Assembly (NCBI GenBank): GCA_023525915.1
Contig: CP026657.1
Location: 3,744,001 to 3,808,000, forward strand
Origin: Acetispira formosa (nom. nud.)
Lineage (GTDB): Bacteria > Desulfobacterota > Desulfarculia > Adiutricales > Adiutricaceae
DNA length: 64,000 nt
Direction of reading: 5' to 3'
Shown here: positions 1-9,514 of the stretch, piece after piece
Numbering within the stretch: position 1 is the stretch's first letter
How the letters are laid out: the number at the start of each line of letters is the position of its first letter
Program-made: the position numbers and the translations under genes
The notes under the pieces: generated by a model
Seen by the model: the letters and a program-made list of their open reading frames with translations, nothing else
What the model was told of the DNA's origin: nothing
The model's database searches: none

Positions 1-523
1 GGGCTTCAGCTTCAATACTTTTTCGTAGGATATAAAGACGGCGTTCCAGGGCCTCGCCAACTATCCGGCCCTGGCCCGGCCGGGGTGAGACAAAGAACTG
101 CCAGATGGACGGACGGCTTCCGAAAGCAGTTCGGCCCAGGGCCGCCGGGTCCACCGGAACTTCACGCCAGCCCGGCACTGTCAGACCGCAGGCAGTCGCC
201 TGATTGTCAATCAGCCTCCTGGCCCGCCTTGACGCGTCACTGTCAGGCGGCAGAAAGGCCATGCCCACGCCGTAAGAACCGGCTTTCGGCAGTTCGAAAT
301 CAAGCCGGGCACGAAAAAACGCATCAGGCAGTTTCAATAAAATTCCCGCACCGTCCCCGGAGTCAGCGTCCGCGCCCGAAGCGCCGCGATGGGCCAGATT
401 GCGAAGAAGCTCCAGGGCCAGTTTGACCACGTCGTGAGAGGGGGGCCCTTCCAGACGGGTGACGAAGCCAACGCCGCAGGCGTCATGCTCGAATTGCGGG
501 TCATAAAGTCCGATTTTGTTCAT
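1..523 (-). CDS. gltB: Glutamate synthase large subunit, N-terminal part (cut by left window edge)
   Basis: The first 174 codons of a minus-strand gene that leaves the window at base 1. The start ATG is at 521-523, with GAGGTT just upstream. The N-terminus reads GLYDPQFEHDACGVGFV, the class-II glutamine amidotransferase entry of glutamate synthase. Cys16 would become the N-terminal nucleophile once the short propeptide is removed. NLAHRGASGADADSGDGAGI follows, also typical of the family. The enzyme moves the amide nitrogen of glutamine onto 2-oxoglutarate in the cytoplasm. The FMN/Fe-S synthase part and any small subunit lie outside the window. Family assignment is firm; the cofactor type (NADPH or ferredoxin) cannot be told from this part. 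Confidence 0.93.
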   Translation of the reverse strand, partial: MNKIGLYDPQFEHDACGVGFVTRLEGPPSHDVVKLALELLRNLAHRGASGADADSGDGAGILLKLPDAFFRARLDFELPKAGSYGVGMAFLPPDSDASRRARRLIDNQATACGLTVPGWREVPVDPAALGRTAFGSRPSIWQFFVSPRPGQGRIVGEALERRLYILRKSIEAEA

Positions 524-989
524 AGTAACCTCATTCATCGGCGGGGGCCGAGTGTGGGTTACAATAGAGCAAATGTGGTACCAGTCATTGAATCGTTTTG
601 AAAATCAGTATGTTATAAATAAATGTTTTCAAGCGGCCATTTATGATTCTACCAAAATGTGATTTGTTTCGTCTCCAAGATTACCAATCCGTAACAACTG
701 CGCGATGAAGCCTTACATGAGGGTGACCAGGTTGTAGGCAGGTTGTTTAAACGGCGCAAATCAAGTCTGGCCGACTGGGCGTTATCCAATATGGCCGCCA
801 CGTTGTCGGCGGTCGGTTGTTTTGCTATAATTAAAAAATAGCACATAATTTTTTGGCTGGAAGTTATTTCATAAATATCTTTTTCTCTTTGGCGCCGTTG
901 CGGGAGTCTTTTTAATACTCGAAATATGTCGTATATTACTGAGCTTAAAAAGCCGTCGCACCTATCCAGGGAACAAAAATCTTATTTAT
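524..989. other. Intergenic region, mostly without recognisable content
   Basis: About 465 bases upstream of gltB with no convincing gene. An AT-rich stretch near 600-640 could hold the gltB promoter, but no clear -35/-10 pair was identified. A 65-codon minus-strand reading frame at 649-846 has no ribosome site and no recognisable sequence, so I do not call it. The second half merges into the degraded PIN-like fragment listed next. Confidence 0.4.
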
Positions 990-1118
990 GAAATGACTTT
1001 TAATCTTAAAGTGGTCTCGCTGGATGATAAAATTGAACATGCCGCCATTGGTTTGAGACGGTCTATATGCCTAAAATTATCTGATGCAATTGTTGTGGCC
1101 AGGCGGGTTAGCAGTTAG
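990..1118 (+). pseudogene. Possible remnant of a PIN-domain (VapC-like) toxin, C-terminal end
   Basis: One plus-strand frame, ending in TAG at 1116-1118, encodes VVSLDDKIEHAAIGLRRSIC followed by LKLSDAIVVA. This is how the last helices of PIN-domain ribonucleases end: an acidic residue in the 'KLpDAiiAATA' helix. No start codon or N-terminal part is in the same frame, and frames upstream are broken, so this is at most a decayed fragment. It ends just before the ribosome site of the following gene. The resemblance is short and could be chance. Confidence 0.28.
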
Positions 1119-1128
1119 GAGACTTATA

Positions 1129-3969
1129 ATGACAAGGGATTGGTCTGCTTTACTCAAAGTGCTTTTAATAGTTCTTCTTTTACCAGCAAATGCCTATGCC
1201 CTGAAAGAACAGGAATGCATCTCTAGTTTTAACAAAGATATCGAGACGTCTAAGTATGCTTTCCCCGGCCTGGAGTTGCCACAGAATACACAAGTGTATG
1301 CTGTTTGGTCTTACGCACGATTTGTCGGGGGTTTACATTTAGGCTGGCAGTTAGAAGGCGCGAGAGGTGAAGCTACTATACTCAAGGTGGTGGTAGATTC
1401 CCCTAATGAACCCGTGGTCTTAATGCTAAGAGGTACCGAACCGCATATCTGGCATATAAATTGGACTAAGGGCACTCAAATAAAAGCGGTGTTCGCCAGC
1501 GGCGGTGATGTCCAGAGGGTTGCCGGTCTCCCCGATGATGTGCCGGTACTCAACAGCACCTATGAGAGCCGCCGAGCATGTGGTAATTTTTACCTCGAAA
1601 CATTCTCTGATACGAGTGGCGGCTGTCTCGCCTTGCCAGACACTTTCCAGAATTATTCCGAAGCAGATATATTATCAAGGCAGCTTTTTGGGCGCAAGGT
1701 AAGTGCTTATTTTGATAATTACCACATGAGAAGCGGGCAACTGGTGATTGGAGAAGCTGGAAGTTCCAAGACTGAACTGCGACCTGTTATTGAGTTGAGA
1801 GACGACGCCGAATTGATAACCAATGCGGAACTCCGTAAAGAAGATTTTCACGCTCCATCTGCGCCTATGACGGGCGATATCGGGTTACCTGAAGCTGAAG
1901 ACAAAAGTTTAATTAGAAAAGCCACAGAGGAAGATATTCAGGAATACTTAAAAGCCTTAGCCAAAACTAATGGCCTGCCCGATCGAATTATTCCACAAAA
2001 ATTAACCATCGACTATGGCCCTTCACTGAGTTCTTATGTGGTGCTGTCACCTCATTTTAAAATTCCTGACGGATTGCGGGGGTCACCCCCTACCTTTTTA
2101 CTACCAGAAGGTCTGCCTCAGCCCGAATGTCCTGGGTATTGCCTTGTTTACAGCCTGGCTGAAGCCAGGTCACCTATAGAAGCCAGAGGAAATAAATCAT
2201 TTGTCTGCCATATTGGCGATCTGAAGTTGCCGCCAGAACTTAAAGTGTATGCGGCCGGTGCTTCTTCCGCTTCCAAGCTCAACATTCAGCTTGATGATCG
2301 AAGCGGTATGGCAGCTTTGATGAAAGCAACAGTCAATTCGCCTAGAGAGTCAGTGGCTCTGATGCTTGGGGGTTCCAGTTCAACAATATGGCACTTAAGC
2401 TGGACTGAAGGAACAAAGATATCAGCAGTCGTGACCAACGGCAGTCTTGTCGTCGGTCTGCCCAACGATGTACCTATATTGAATATCAGCGATTATCAGG
2501 AAGATCAATGCCCGCGCTTTGGCATTTCACCGTCATTAAAAGGCTTGGTAGCCGCGAATGATCTGTCTAACCATCTGTTCAAAAGAGATATTGAGCAGGT
2601 CTATCCCGATCATGGGGGAAAGGTTGTGATTGGTAAACCACTGCAAAAGATAAAAGTTAATACTTCAGAAGAGTTCGAGGTAGAAAAATTAACTGCTCCC
2701 GAGAAGCTCCTGCCAAGGCAGATTATCAATCGCGGTTTGGAGCAAGGTATAATAAGAAGGCCCTCAGAAGAAGATATCCAAAAATACTCCATAACCTTGG
2801 CCAAAGCGGCCGGTTTGCCAAATCTGATCGCTGAAGAATTGATCCATGGCCCTGGTGATCTATCTGAGGCGGCTAAGGACTTGTATAACACTTATGTGGT
2901 AATATCGCCAGACTTTCGGGCCCCGAATGAGCTATATGGTGACCTCTCCCCTGCCTTTATTTTTCCAGAAAGCATACCACAACCAAAAGATCGTGGTGCG
3001 TATTTTACTTTTCAAAGTTTTGCCGAAGTTAAGGTAAAAGATAAAACAAGACCCAAGCCAATATCTGACGCTTGCGGTTTACGCGATCTCAAATTGCCGC
3101 CCAACCTGAAAGTTTATGCGGCTGGCGCTTTTACCGGTTCTGATCTAAACATCAAAATCGACCGTGAGTACGGCGATGCTTCATTGATGCAAATCACGGT
3201 CAATTCGCCACAAGAACCGGTGGCTCTGCTGCTTGGGGCCACGCGGGCTCAGGTATGGCACTTGAATTGGACGGAAGGTACGAGGATATCGGCAGTTATT
3301 GTTGATGGTCTGTCCAGACAGCAGATTGTAGGTCTGCCTGAGGATGTGCCGGTTTTGAATATCCGCGATAATACCGATCTATGTCCCGGTTTTTATGGCT
3401 GGTTTTATACCAACAGGTCACTGGCCGTGTTTCAAACTATCAACGGCTTAGCCAATCACCTTTTCAAAAAAGATATTGACCGGGTATATTATGTGCAAAA
3501 TGGCCAAGCTGTTATTGGCAAACCTTTTAGCACCAACATGAAACTTTTGACCGGGGAAGAGTTGAATATAGAAAAAATTAGCGATTCATATGCTTTATTG
3601 CCAGGTAAAGAAGGCATCCTTCAGGCCGAAAACAGAGGCCTGATAAGGAAGGCGAGCAACGATGATTATGAAAAATGGCTGGAAAAATATGCATACAGAC
3701 AGAATATTCTGGCTGGTAAGATTAACGAAAGGATAAAAAGCGGCAGTCTGTGTTATGAGTGCCCCCCATATAATGCCTATGTTGTTTTATCGCCTGATTT
3801 CCTATTGCCAGTCGATTTATATGGGGAAAACGCGGTTGATTTTATTGTGCCAGAGGATATACCTATACCGCAAAGATCGCGGTCGAGACGCTCCACCCCA
3901 ACCTTTTACCTTTTAAAGGATGGCACTTGTGTCGGCCCAAACCCTGGTTGTTTTCATGGTCATCCATAG
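1129..3969 (+). CDS. Large exported protein with three internal repeats, function unknown
   Basis: 946 residues. An upstream ATG at 1084 exists, but the ATG at 1129 has TTAGGAGA seven bases before it and opens a clear signal peptide (hydrophobic run then PANAYA), so export is likely. The mature protein holds three homologous units of about 270-300 residues, starting near bases 1270, 2218 and 3087. Each has LKLPPxLKVYAAGA (weaker in unit 1), VNSPxEPVALMLG, IWHLxWTEGTxISAV and VGLPxDVPVLN. Each closes with a YVVLSPxF / FIxPExIPxP segment. Units 2 and 3 are closer to each other than to unit 1. Codon use is more AT-rich than in the neighbours, a hint of transfer. I do not recognise the family. 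The repeated Trp-His signature suggests a binding or surface module, but that is inference. Confidence 0.85.
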   Translation: MTRDWSALLKVLLIVLLLPANAYALKEQECISSFNKDIETSKYAFPGLELPQNTQVYAVWSYARFVGGLHLGWQLEGARGEATILKVVVDSPNEPVVLMLRGTEPHIWHINWTKGTQIKAVFASGGDVQRVAGLPDDVPVLNSTYESRRACGNFYLETFSDTSGGCLALPDTFQNYSEADILSRQLFGRKVSAYFDNYHMRSGQLVIGEAGSSKTELRPVIELRDDAELITNAELRKEDFHAPSAPMTGDIGLPEAEDKSLIRKATEEDIQEYLKALAKTNGLPDRIIPQKLTIDYGPSLSSYVVLSPHFKIPDGLRGSPPTFLLPEGLPQPECPGYCLVYSLAEARSPIEARGNKSFVCHIGDLKLPPELKVYAAGASSASKLNIQLDDRSGMAALMKATVNSPRESVALMLGGSSSTIWHLSWTEGTKISAVVTNGSLVVGLPNDVPILNISDYQEDQCPRFGISPSLKGLVAANDLSNHLFKRDIEQVYPDHGGKVVIGKPLQKIKVNTSEEFEVEKLTAPEKLLPRQIINRGLEQGIIRRPSEEDIQKYSITLAKAAGLPNLIAEELIHGPGDLSEAAKDLYNTYVVISPDFRAPNELYGDLSPAFIFPESIPQPKDRGAYFTFQSFAEVKVKDKTRPKPISDACGLRDLKLPPNLKVYAAGAFTGSDLNIKIDREYGDASLMQITVNSPQEPVALLLGATRAQVWHLNWTEGTRISAVIVDGLSRQQIVGLPEDVPVLNIRDNTDLCPGFYGWFYTNRSLAVFQTINGLANHLFKKDIDRVYYVQNGQAVIGKPFSTNMKLLTGEELNIEKISDSYALLPGKEGILQAENRGLIRKASNDDYEKWLEKYAYRQNILAGKINERIKSGSLCYECPPYNAYVVLSPDFLLPVDLYGENAVDFIVPEDIPIPQRSRSRRSTPTFYLLKDGTCVGPNPGCFHGHP

Positions 3970-4213
3970 CCGCTTTGAATAGCCTGGCGTGTGAAAGGAC
4001 ATTCTCTTGCACAATCAACACTTTTTTAAGCAGTACGAAAAAAGACTTTGAAACCTGGAAGACTTTTGATCAGTGTATGGTCGATGGTTTGTCTAGTCGC
4101 AAGTCGGCAATGATTTGTGACATCAATAGAAACACAGCGTTTGCTCGGCGCCGCAAAATACTTGACGCATTGACTCATTACCATGAAAGACAACTACCAA
4201 TGAAAGGCATTGT

Positions 4214-5167
4214 TTATTGGCCGAACAGGTGGCAGGCCACTCGGTGGTTGGGCCCGATCTCCCGCATGGCCGGGCGCTCGTTGCGGCAGCGTTCCCGGCA
4301 TTGGGGACAGCGCGTATGGAAAGCGCACCCTTGCGGCAGGTTCACGGGACTCGGCACCTCACCTTTGAGAGTGGGCAGCGGCTTATCGAAATCCATATCA
4401 ATAGCGAAAATGGAACTCAAGAGCGCCTTTGAATAAGGATGGCTGGCTTTGTCCCATACCTCATTGCCCGGCAGGCTTTCAACCGCCCCGCCAAGGTACA
4501 TCACCATAACCTGATGAGACAGGGACTGCACCAGGGCCAGATCGTGGCAGACGAAAATCATCGAAAGCTGACGCTGTCGCTGAATTTCCACCAACAAGGT
4601 GATGATCTTTTCCTGGACTGAGACATCCAGGGCCGAGGTGGCCTCATCACAAACCAGAACCGCCGGGTCGACCGCCAGGGCCCTGGCTATCCCAAGGCGC
4701 TGGCGCTGGCCGCCGCTCATGGAATGAGGATAGCGGTGGGCGAAATCTTCGGGCAGCCGCACCAGCCGCAATAGTTCGGCCTGTTTTTCGCGGATCTGTT
4801 TGGCAGATAATTTTTGAAAATTTCCCAAAGGCTCGGTAATGGCTTCACCGGCCTTCATGCGGCCAAAAAAAGCGGAGGTGGGATCCTGAAAAACCATTTG
4901 GATGTGACAACGGTTTTTACGCAGGGCCTCACCCTTTAAAGCGGTGATATCTTGGCCGCGAAAAATAAGGCGGCCTTCATTGGGCGGCTCCAATTGAGTC
5001 ATCATGCGCAAAAGTGTGCTTTTGCCGCAGCCGCTTTCACCCACAATCCCCAGGGTTCGCCCATACTGAAGGCAGATGTCCACCTCCCGGCAGGCCGTGA
5101 GAGTTTGTCCTCTATCAGTGGTATAGCGGCGGGTGAGGCCGCGCCCCTCCAGTATGACTTCAGACAT
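4214..5167 (-). CDS. Nickel/oligopeptide-type ABC importer, second ATPase (NikE/OppF-like)
   Basis: 317 residues. Walker A GESGCGKST, signature SGGQRQRLGIARAL, Walker B VLVCDEATSALD and the switch His in VCHDLAL are all present. The C-terminal oligopeptide-transporter extension has the usual cysteines (GCAFHTRCPQCRERC). It powers import through the two permeases encoded upstream. It is the last gene of a minus-strand operon (permease, permease, binding protein, ATPase, ATPase) and overlaps the preceding ATPase gene by 8 bases. Ni/Co, peptide and opine importers look alike at this level. The cobalamin riboswitch ahead of the operon points to cobalt or a corrinoid-related ligand, but that is inference. 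Confidence 0.9.
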   Translation of the reverse strand: MSEVILEGRGLTRRYTTDRGQTLTACREVDICLQYGRTLGIVGESGCGKSTLLRMMTQLEPPNEGRLIFRGQDITALKGEALRKNRCHIQMVFQDPTSAFFGRMKAGEAITEPLGNFQKLSAKQIREKQAELLRLVRLPEDFAHRYPHSMSGGQRQRLGIARALAVDPAVLVCDEATSALDVSVQEKIITLLVEIQRQRQLSMIFVCHDLALVQSLSHQVMVMYLGGAVESLPGNEVWDKASHPYSKALLSSIFAIDMDFDKPLPTLKGEVPSPVNLPQGCAFHTRCPQCRERCRNERPAMREIGPNHRVACHLFGQ

Positions 5168-5945
5168 AGCGCTTGCCCTTCATGGCTGGTACGGCTCCCA
5201 GCAATTCACAGGTGTAGGCCGTGTCAGGATGTTTTAGAATTTGCTCGCGGTCACCGGCATCCACTATCCGGCCCTGGGTCATGACGAAAATACGGTCGGC
5301 CATGTAGGCGGCCATGCCCAGATTGTGGGTAACCAGCACAATGGAAGTGTTGTATTCCTCCCGCAGAGCCATCATCTGGCTGACGATTTGTGACTGGGTG
5401 GTCACATCCAAGGCGCTGGTCGGTTCGTCGGCCAACAATATGCGGGGCTGGAAAACCATGGACATGGCAATGCCCACCCGCTGGCGCATGCCGCCGGAAA
5501 GCTGGAAGGGGTATGATTTCATAATGGTCTGGCTGTGCGGCAGGCCCATGCGCTCCAGCATGACGCGCCCCCGTTCCCAGGCCTCTTTTTGGGGCTTGGA
5601 TTCATGGGCACGGATATATTCGACAAACTGGCTGCCGATAGTGCGGATAGGGTTGAGCATTGAGCCGGAGTCCTGAAAAATCATCGAGATCGGCCCGCCG
5701 CGCAAAGCGCGCCACTCGCCCATGGACATGCCCAAGATTGAGCGCCCTTCAAAGCGGATATCTCCCCGCACCACCCGACCGCCGCCGGGCAGGAGCCCCA
5801 TTACGGCGCGAATGGCCGTGGTTTTGCCGCTGCCGCTCTCCCCGACCAGAGCCACGATTTCTCCCCGGGTCACTTCCAGGGAGAAATCCAGGAGAGCCGG
5901 CACGCCGTTGCCATAGGCTACCGAAACGTTCTCATAGCACAGCAT
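5160..5945 (-). CDS. Nickel/oligopeptide-type ABC importer, first ATPase (NikD-like)
   Basis: 261 residues with Walker A GESGSGKTT, signature LSGGMRQRVGIAM, Walker B ILLADEPTSALD and switch VTHNLGMA. It is short, with almost no C-terminal extension after the ATPase core. NikD proteins share this, whereas OppD/DppD are about 60 residues longer. It starts seven bases after the stop of the binding-protein gene, and the ribosome site is weak, so translational coupling is likely. It pairs with the NikE/OppF-like ATPase encoded next. Confidence 0.9.
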   Translation of the reverse strand: MLCYENVSVAYGNGVPALLDFSLEVTRGEIVALVGESGSGKTTAIRAVMGLLPGGGRVVRGDIRFEGRSILGMSMGEWRALRGGPISMIFQDSGSMLNPIRTIGSQFVEYIRAHESKPQKEAWERGRVMLERMGLPHSQTIMKSYPFQLSGGMRQRVGIAMSMVFQPRILLADEPTSALDVTTQSQIVSQMMALREEYNTSIVLVTHNLGMAAYMADRIFVMTQGRIVDAGDREQILKHPDTAYTCELLGAVPAMKGKRYV

Positions 5946-5952
5946 ACTTTTT

Positions 5953-7521
5953 TTACTTTACGGGTTTCATGTCAGTGGTCAGCCAATAATAGTCGATGGT
6001 GGCGATCTCGGCCCCAGTCATCTTGTGGACGTTACTGAACATACTGCTGTTGTAGTAACCATAGGCGATGGTGGCCGCGTCATCGATAAGAATCTGCTGC
6101 AATTCGGTAATGAGATCCAGGCGGCGCCCGGCATCCACTTCCACCATCAGCTTCTCATAGGCGGCGTCATACTCGGGGCTTGAATAAAAGCCGAAAGATT
6201 TGGAATTGCCGGAATACCAGTTGGCCAGATAATCCTGCGGGTCGCCCACGCCCACGGTCAGGGTGTTGCAGGTCCACAGGTCGAACTCGCCGGCATTGAG
6301 AAGGGCCAGAGCGGTGTCGTAATCGCGGATGTTGACGGTGGTTTTGAGGCCGATGTCGGCCAGTTGCAGGGCCACGGCTTCGGCGAATTCATCGAGATTA
6401 CGGCTGGTGAAGGCCACATGGTCCAGGTTGATCGTTTTTCCGTCCAGTTCCCGGAAACCGTCGCCGTCTGTATCCACGATACCGGCTTTGTCCAACAGGT
6501 CAATGGCGGCCTGCCGGTTGAATGGGTAGGGATTGGTCAGCTTGTCATAATTGTAAGCCAGGGAGGATGGCAGAACCGAGTCACCGGCGGTGTACATCCC
6601 GCCCACGGTCACCTCACACATGGTCTTTTTGTCCAGGGCCATCATGATGGCCTGGCGCAAATCCTTATTTTTCAGCGCGCCGTTAAAGTTCATGTAGGCG
6701 TTGGCGGTGCGCACACCGGCGGCCACCGAGACATGGTAGTCGGGATCCGCTTTCAGCCTTTCCATATCGCTGGCGGTGGTGATGTTTTCCACCAGATCCA
6801 CGTCGCCGCTTTGCAGAGCCATGGCCTTGGTGGAACTGTCGTTGATGAACATGACCGTGACCGTGTCATAGGGCACTTCGCCATTCCAGTAAAGTTCATT
6901 GCGGACCATGTCCACACTGATGCCGGGCTTGAATTCAGTTACTTTATAAGGCCCGGTGCCGATGGTCTCTTTGTCGATGACCGTGGTATCGATAATGGCG
7001 AAGTAAGGGTAGGCCAGAATGCCGGGAATGTTGGAGGTGGGGTTGTCACAGACGATGGTCACTGTGTTGGCCGCGTCGTCGGCGGTGATGGACTTGTAGG
7101 TCAGGTAACCCCTGGGCACCGAGTTGCCGGTGCCGCCGTTGTCCTTGTCGGTCGCGGCGTAGAGTCGCTCGATGGAGTTTTTTACGGCACTGGCATTCAC
7201 CGGGTTGCCGTTGGTGAACTTGACGCCGTCACGGATGTGCAGAGTCCAGGTCTTGTAGTCATCCGAAACGGTGTATTCGTCGCAGATGTTGGGTTCGGCC
7301 ACCACCTGCTTGGAAAACTTGAAAAGGCTTTCAGTTATGCCAAAGCGCAAACCGGCCCAGCTGGAGTTGGTGTTGGTGGCCGGGTCGAGAGAATCGGAAT
7401 AATTATAGCATCCGAAATTCAGGTGGCTGCCCTTGGTGTCGGCCGTCGCCGGCACCTGGAACAGCACCATCATCAAGGCGGCTACCAGTAAAGTTGTAAC
7501 TCGTTTCATTACCTTTTTCAT
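5953..7521 (-). CDS. Solute-binding protein, family 5 (NikA/DppA-like)
   Basis: 522 residues with a lysine-rich N-terminus, a hydrophobic core and a signal-peptidase I-like PATA-DT junction. This indicates a free periplasmic protein rather than a lipoprotein. The LNFGCYNYSDSLDPATNTNS start and the long two-lobed body match bacterial extracellular solute-binding family 5, which takes up peptides, Ni/Co chelates, heme or opines. The start codon overlaps the stop of the permease gene (ATGA). The ligand cannot be read from sequence. The operon is preceded by a cobalamin riboswitch and terminator, so a cobalt-chelate or corrinoid-precursor ligand is a reasonable guess. Confidence 0.9.
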   Translation of the reverse strand: MKKVMKRVTTLLVAALMMVLFQVPATADTKGSHLNFGCYNYSDSLDPATNTNSSWAGLRFGITESLFKFSKQVVAEPNICDEYTVSDDYKTWTLHIRDGVKFTNGNPVNASAVKNSIERLYAATDKDNGGTGNSVPRGYLTYKSITADDAANTVTIVCDNPTSNIPGILAYPYFAIIDTTVIDKETIGTGPYKVTEFKPGISVDMVRNELYWNGEVPYDTVTVMFINDSSTKAMALQSGDVDLVENITTASDMERLKADPDYHVSVAAGVRTANAYMNFNGALKNKDLRQAIMMALDKKTMCEVTVGGMYTAGDSVLPSSLAYNYDKLTNPYPFNRQAAIDLLDKAGIVDTDGDGFRELDGKTINLDHVAFTSRNLDEFAEAVALQLADIGLKTTVNIRDYDTALALLNAGEFDLWTCNTLTVGVGDPQDYLANWYSGNSKSFGFYSSPEYDAAYEKLMVEVDAGRRLDLITELQQILIDDAATIAYGYYNSSMFSNVHKMTGAEIATIDYYWLTTDMKPVK

Positions 7522-8375
7522 GCTTCAACAACCTCTTGTTTGATGGGCAATAGCTGCCCGGCATTATGAGCGTCGCGGGGGTCCAGAATGTCGCGCAGAC
7601 TGTCGCCCAGCAGGTTAAAAACAACCACGGTGACAAAAATGGCCAGACCGGGAAAAATCATCAGCCACGGGGCCGACTGCATAAAGGCCCGGCCCTGGTT
7701 GAGCATATAGCCCCACTCGATGGAAGTGGACTGGGCGCCAAGGCCGAGAAAGGAGAAGGCCGCCAGTTCCAGCATCATGCCGCCCATATCGGTGGCGGCG
7801 GTGATGACCAGGGTGGGCAGAACTGAAGGGAACATGTAGCGCCACAGAATATGTCGCGTACGGCAGCCGGATATTCTGGCGGCCAGGACATAATCTTCGT
7901 GTTTGATCTTAAGCACCAGACTTCGGGCCAGGCGGGCATATTTGGTCCAACTGACCATGGTAATGGCGATTACGGCGTTGGTAATGCTGGGCCCCATAAT
8001 GCCGGCCATGGCAATGGCCAGGGCCATGCCCGGAAAGGAGACCATCATGTCGGATATTCGCATGATCACTTCATCCGCCAGGCCCCCGGCATAGCCGGAC
8101 ACCACTCCCAGCCCGGTGCCGACCGTAAAGATGCAGACCACCAGCGCCAAGGTGGAAGCCAGAGAAGTGCGAGCGCCGTAGATAACCCTGGAAAACAGGT
8201 CGCGGCCCATGCGGTCGGTTCCGAACCAGTGTTCGGCGCTGGGGCTTTGGCCCGCGTCAGTCAGAACAGCCTGCTGGGGGTTATGGGTGGCGATGAAAGG
8301 AGCGAAGACCGCCGCGGCCACAATGCCCAGGGCCAGAGCGGCGTAGAAGAGAAACAGCTTTTTGTTGCGGGCCAT
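7518..8375 (-). CDS. ABC importer permease (NikC/DppC-like)
   Basis: 285 residues. It has an N-terminal membrane helix, a GTDRMGRDLFSRVIYGARTS segment typical of DppC/NikC, and several further helices. A cytoplasmic EAA-type loop (ARISGCRTRHILWRYMFP) contacts the ATPases. It lies between the first permease (2-base gap) and the binding-protein gene (ATGA overlap), so the five genes form one transcription unit. With the NikB-like protein it forms the transmembrane channel of the importer. Confidence 0.9.
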   Translation of the reverse strand: MARNKKLFLFYAALALGIVAAAVFAPFIATHNPQQAVLTDAGQSPSAEHWFGTDRMGRDLFSRVIYGARTSLASTLALVVCIFTVGTGLGVVSGYAGGLADEVIMRISDMMVSFPGMALAIAMAGIMGPSITNAVIAITMVSWTKYARLARSLVLKIKHEDYVLAARISGCRTRHILWRYMFPSVLPTLVITAATDMGGMMLELAAFSFLGLGAQSTSIEWGYMLNQGRAFMQSAPWLMIFPGLAIFVTVVVFNLLGDSLRDILDPRDAHNAGQLLPIKQEVVEA

Positions 8376-8377
8376 AA

Positions 8378-9316
8378 TCAGGCTCCTTTCCTGAGGCGGG
8401 GATCCAGGAGGTTATAGGAGATATCCACAGCCAGGTTGACAATCATATAAATGAGTGAAATCCATAGCACAAAGCCTTGAATAACGGGATAATCCATAGA
8501 GGTGATGGCCGAGATGGCCAGGCTGCCCAAAGCCGGATAGGAAAAGATGACTTCAACCACAGCGGTGCCGCCCAAGAGAGAACCAAGCGATAATCCCAGA
8601 AGGGTGATCAGGGGCAGCATGGCGTTGGGAATGACGTGCCGCCACAGAATGACGGACTCCGTAAGCCCCCTGGCCCGCGCGCCCGAAACATAGTCCTGAT
8701 TGAGCTCCTCCAATACCGCCGCCCGCACCTGCCGGGCGTATTTACCGGCCATGGCAAAACCCAGGGTAATAGCCGGCAAGAGCATTTTCCGCAAACCCAT
8801 GCCCGTGGAAACCACCGGCAGCCAGCCCAGCTTCAGAGCCACAAAATAAAGAAGCAGGAGGCCCACCCAGAAATTCGGCATTGAAATGCTGAAGAAGGTG
8901 GCCCCTCTGACAATATAATCCACGGGTCGGTTTTGGTAGAGCGCCGAGAGGACGCCGAGGGGAATGGACATGACCATCATTATCGCCAGCGACAAAAGGG
9001 TCAGTTGAATAGTGGGGGCCACCCGCGCGGCCAGCATCTGGGTCACTGGCTGTCCGCTGGTGTAGGAGACGCCAAAATCACCCTTAAGGCAGTTCAGCAG
9101 CCAGGAGCCATATTGCGCCGGGAAAGGCCGGTTGAGACCGAGATTTTCCCGAATATCAGCCATGATCTCTTCAGATGGAATGCTGCCGCTGATCGCGAAC
9201 ATAGCCCTCACCGGGTCGCCGGGGGCCAGGTAGATGAGTAAAAAGCTCAGAAAGCTAATGCCGACGAGGACGATGACAATTTGTAACAGACGTTTGCAAA
9301 TTTGCCGCTTGCGCAT
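8378..9316 (-). CDS. ABC importer permease (NikB/DppB-like), first gene of the operon
   Basis: 312 residues. A first helix is followed by the LIYLAPGDPVRAMF motif of the DppB/NikB family, then further membrane segments and the EAA loop (ARARGLTESVILWRHVIPNA). It is the promoter-proximal gene. About 110 bases upstream lies an intrinsic terminator, and beyond that a cobalamin riboswitch and promoter on the same strand, so expression should fall when cobalamin is plentiful. Confidence 0.9.
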   Translation of the reverse strand: MRKRQICKRLLQIVIVLVGISFLSFLLIYLAPGDPVRAMFAISGSIPSEEIMADIRENLGLNRPFPAQYGSWLLNCLKGDFGVSYTSGQPVTQMLAARVAPTIQLTLLSLAIMMVMSIPLGVLSALYQNRPVDYIVRGATFFSISMPNFWVGLLLLYFVALKLGWLPVVSTGMGLRKMLLPAITLGFAMAGKYARQVRAAVLEELNQDYVSGARARGLTESVILWRHVIPNAMLPLITLLGLSLGSLLGGTAVVEVIFSYPALGSLAISAITSMDYPVIQGFVLWISLIYMIVNLAVDISYNLLDPRLRKGA

Positions 9317-9427
9317 TTTTCAATCCCATGCTTTTTTCAAACCCCCGCAGGGGAAATAGCCGTCACACTTGGTTATGGCGCAAAGGGTCCGGCCAGGAAT
9401 TTTCCCTCCGCCGCACGGCCAAAATAA

Positions 9428-9473
9428 AAAACGGGTATGCCAATTTTTATAACAAAATTGGCATACCCGTTTT
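9428..9473 (-). terminator. Riboswitch expression-platform terminator
   Basis: A perfect 20-bp stem (9428-9447 with 9454-9473) with a 6-base loop. On the minus strand it is followed by TTTTTTATTTT. It sits between the cobalamin riboswitch and the importer operon, exactly where a transcription-attenuating terminator is expected. The stem would also work on the plus strand. Confidence 0.85.
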
Positions 9474-9514
9474 TGTATGCATATACATCACGCCCTTGAG
9501 GCGGATGTTGAATC

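Noticed and set aside
649..846. 65-codon minus-strand frame upstream of gltB
   Set aside because: No ribosome site, no recognisable sequence and no partner gene. Left as intergenic.
6364..7491. 375-codon plus-strand frame
   Set aside because: It is antisense to the solute-binding protein, which has a signal peptide, family motifs and operon context. The plus frame is His/Gly/Val-rich as expected of a shadow.
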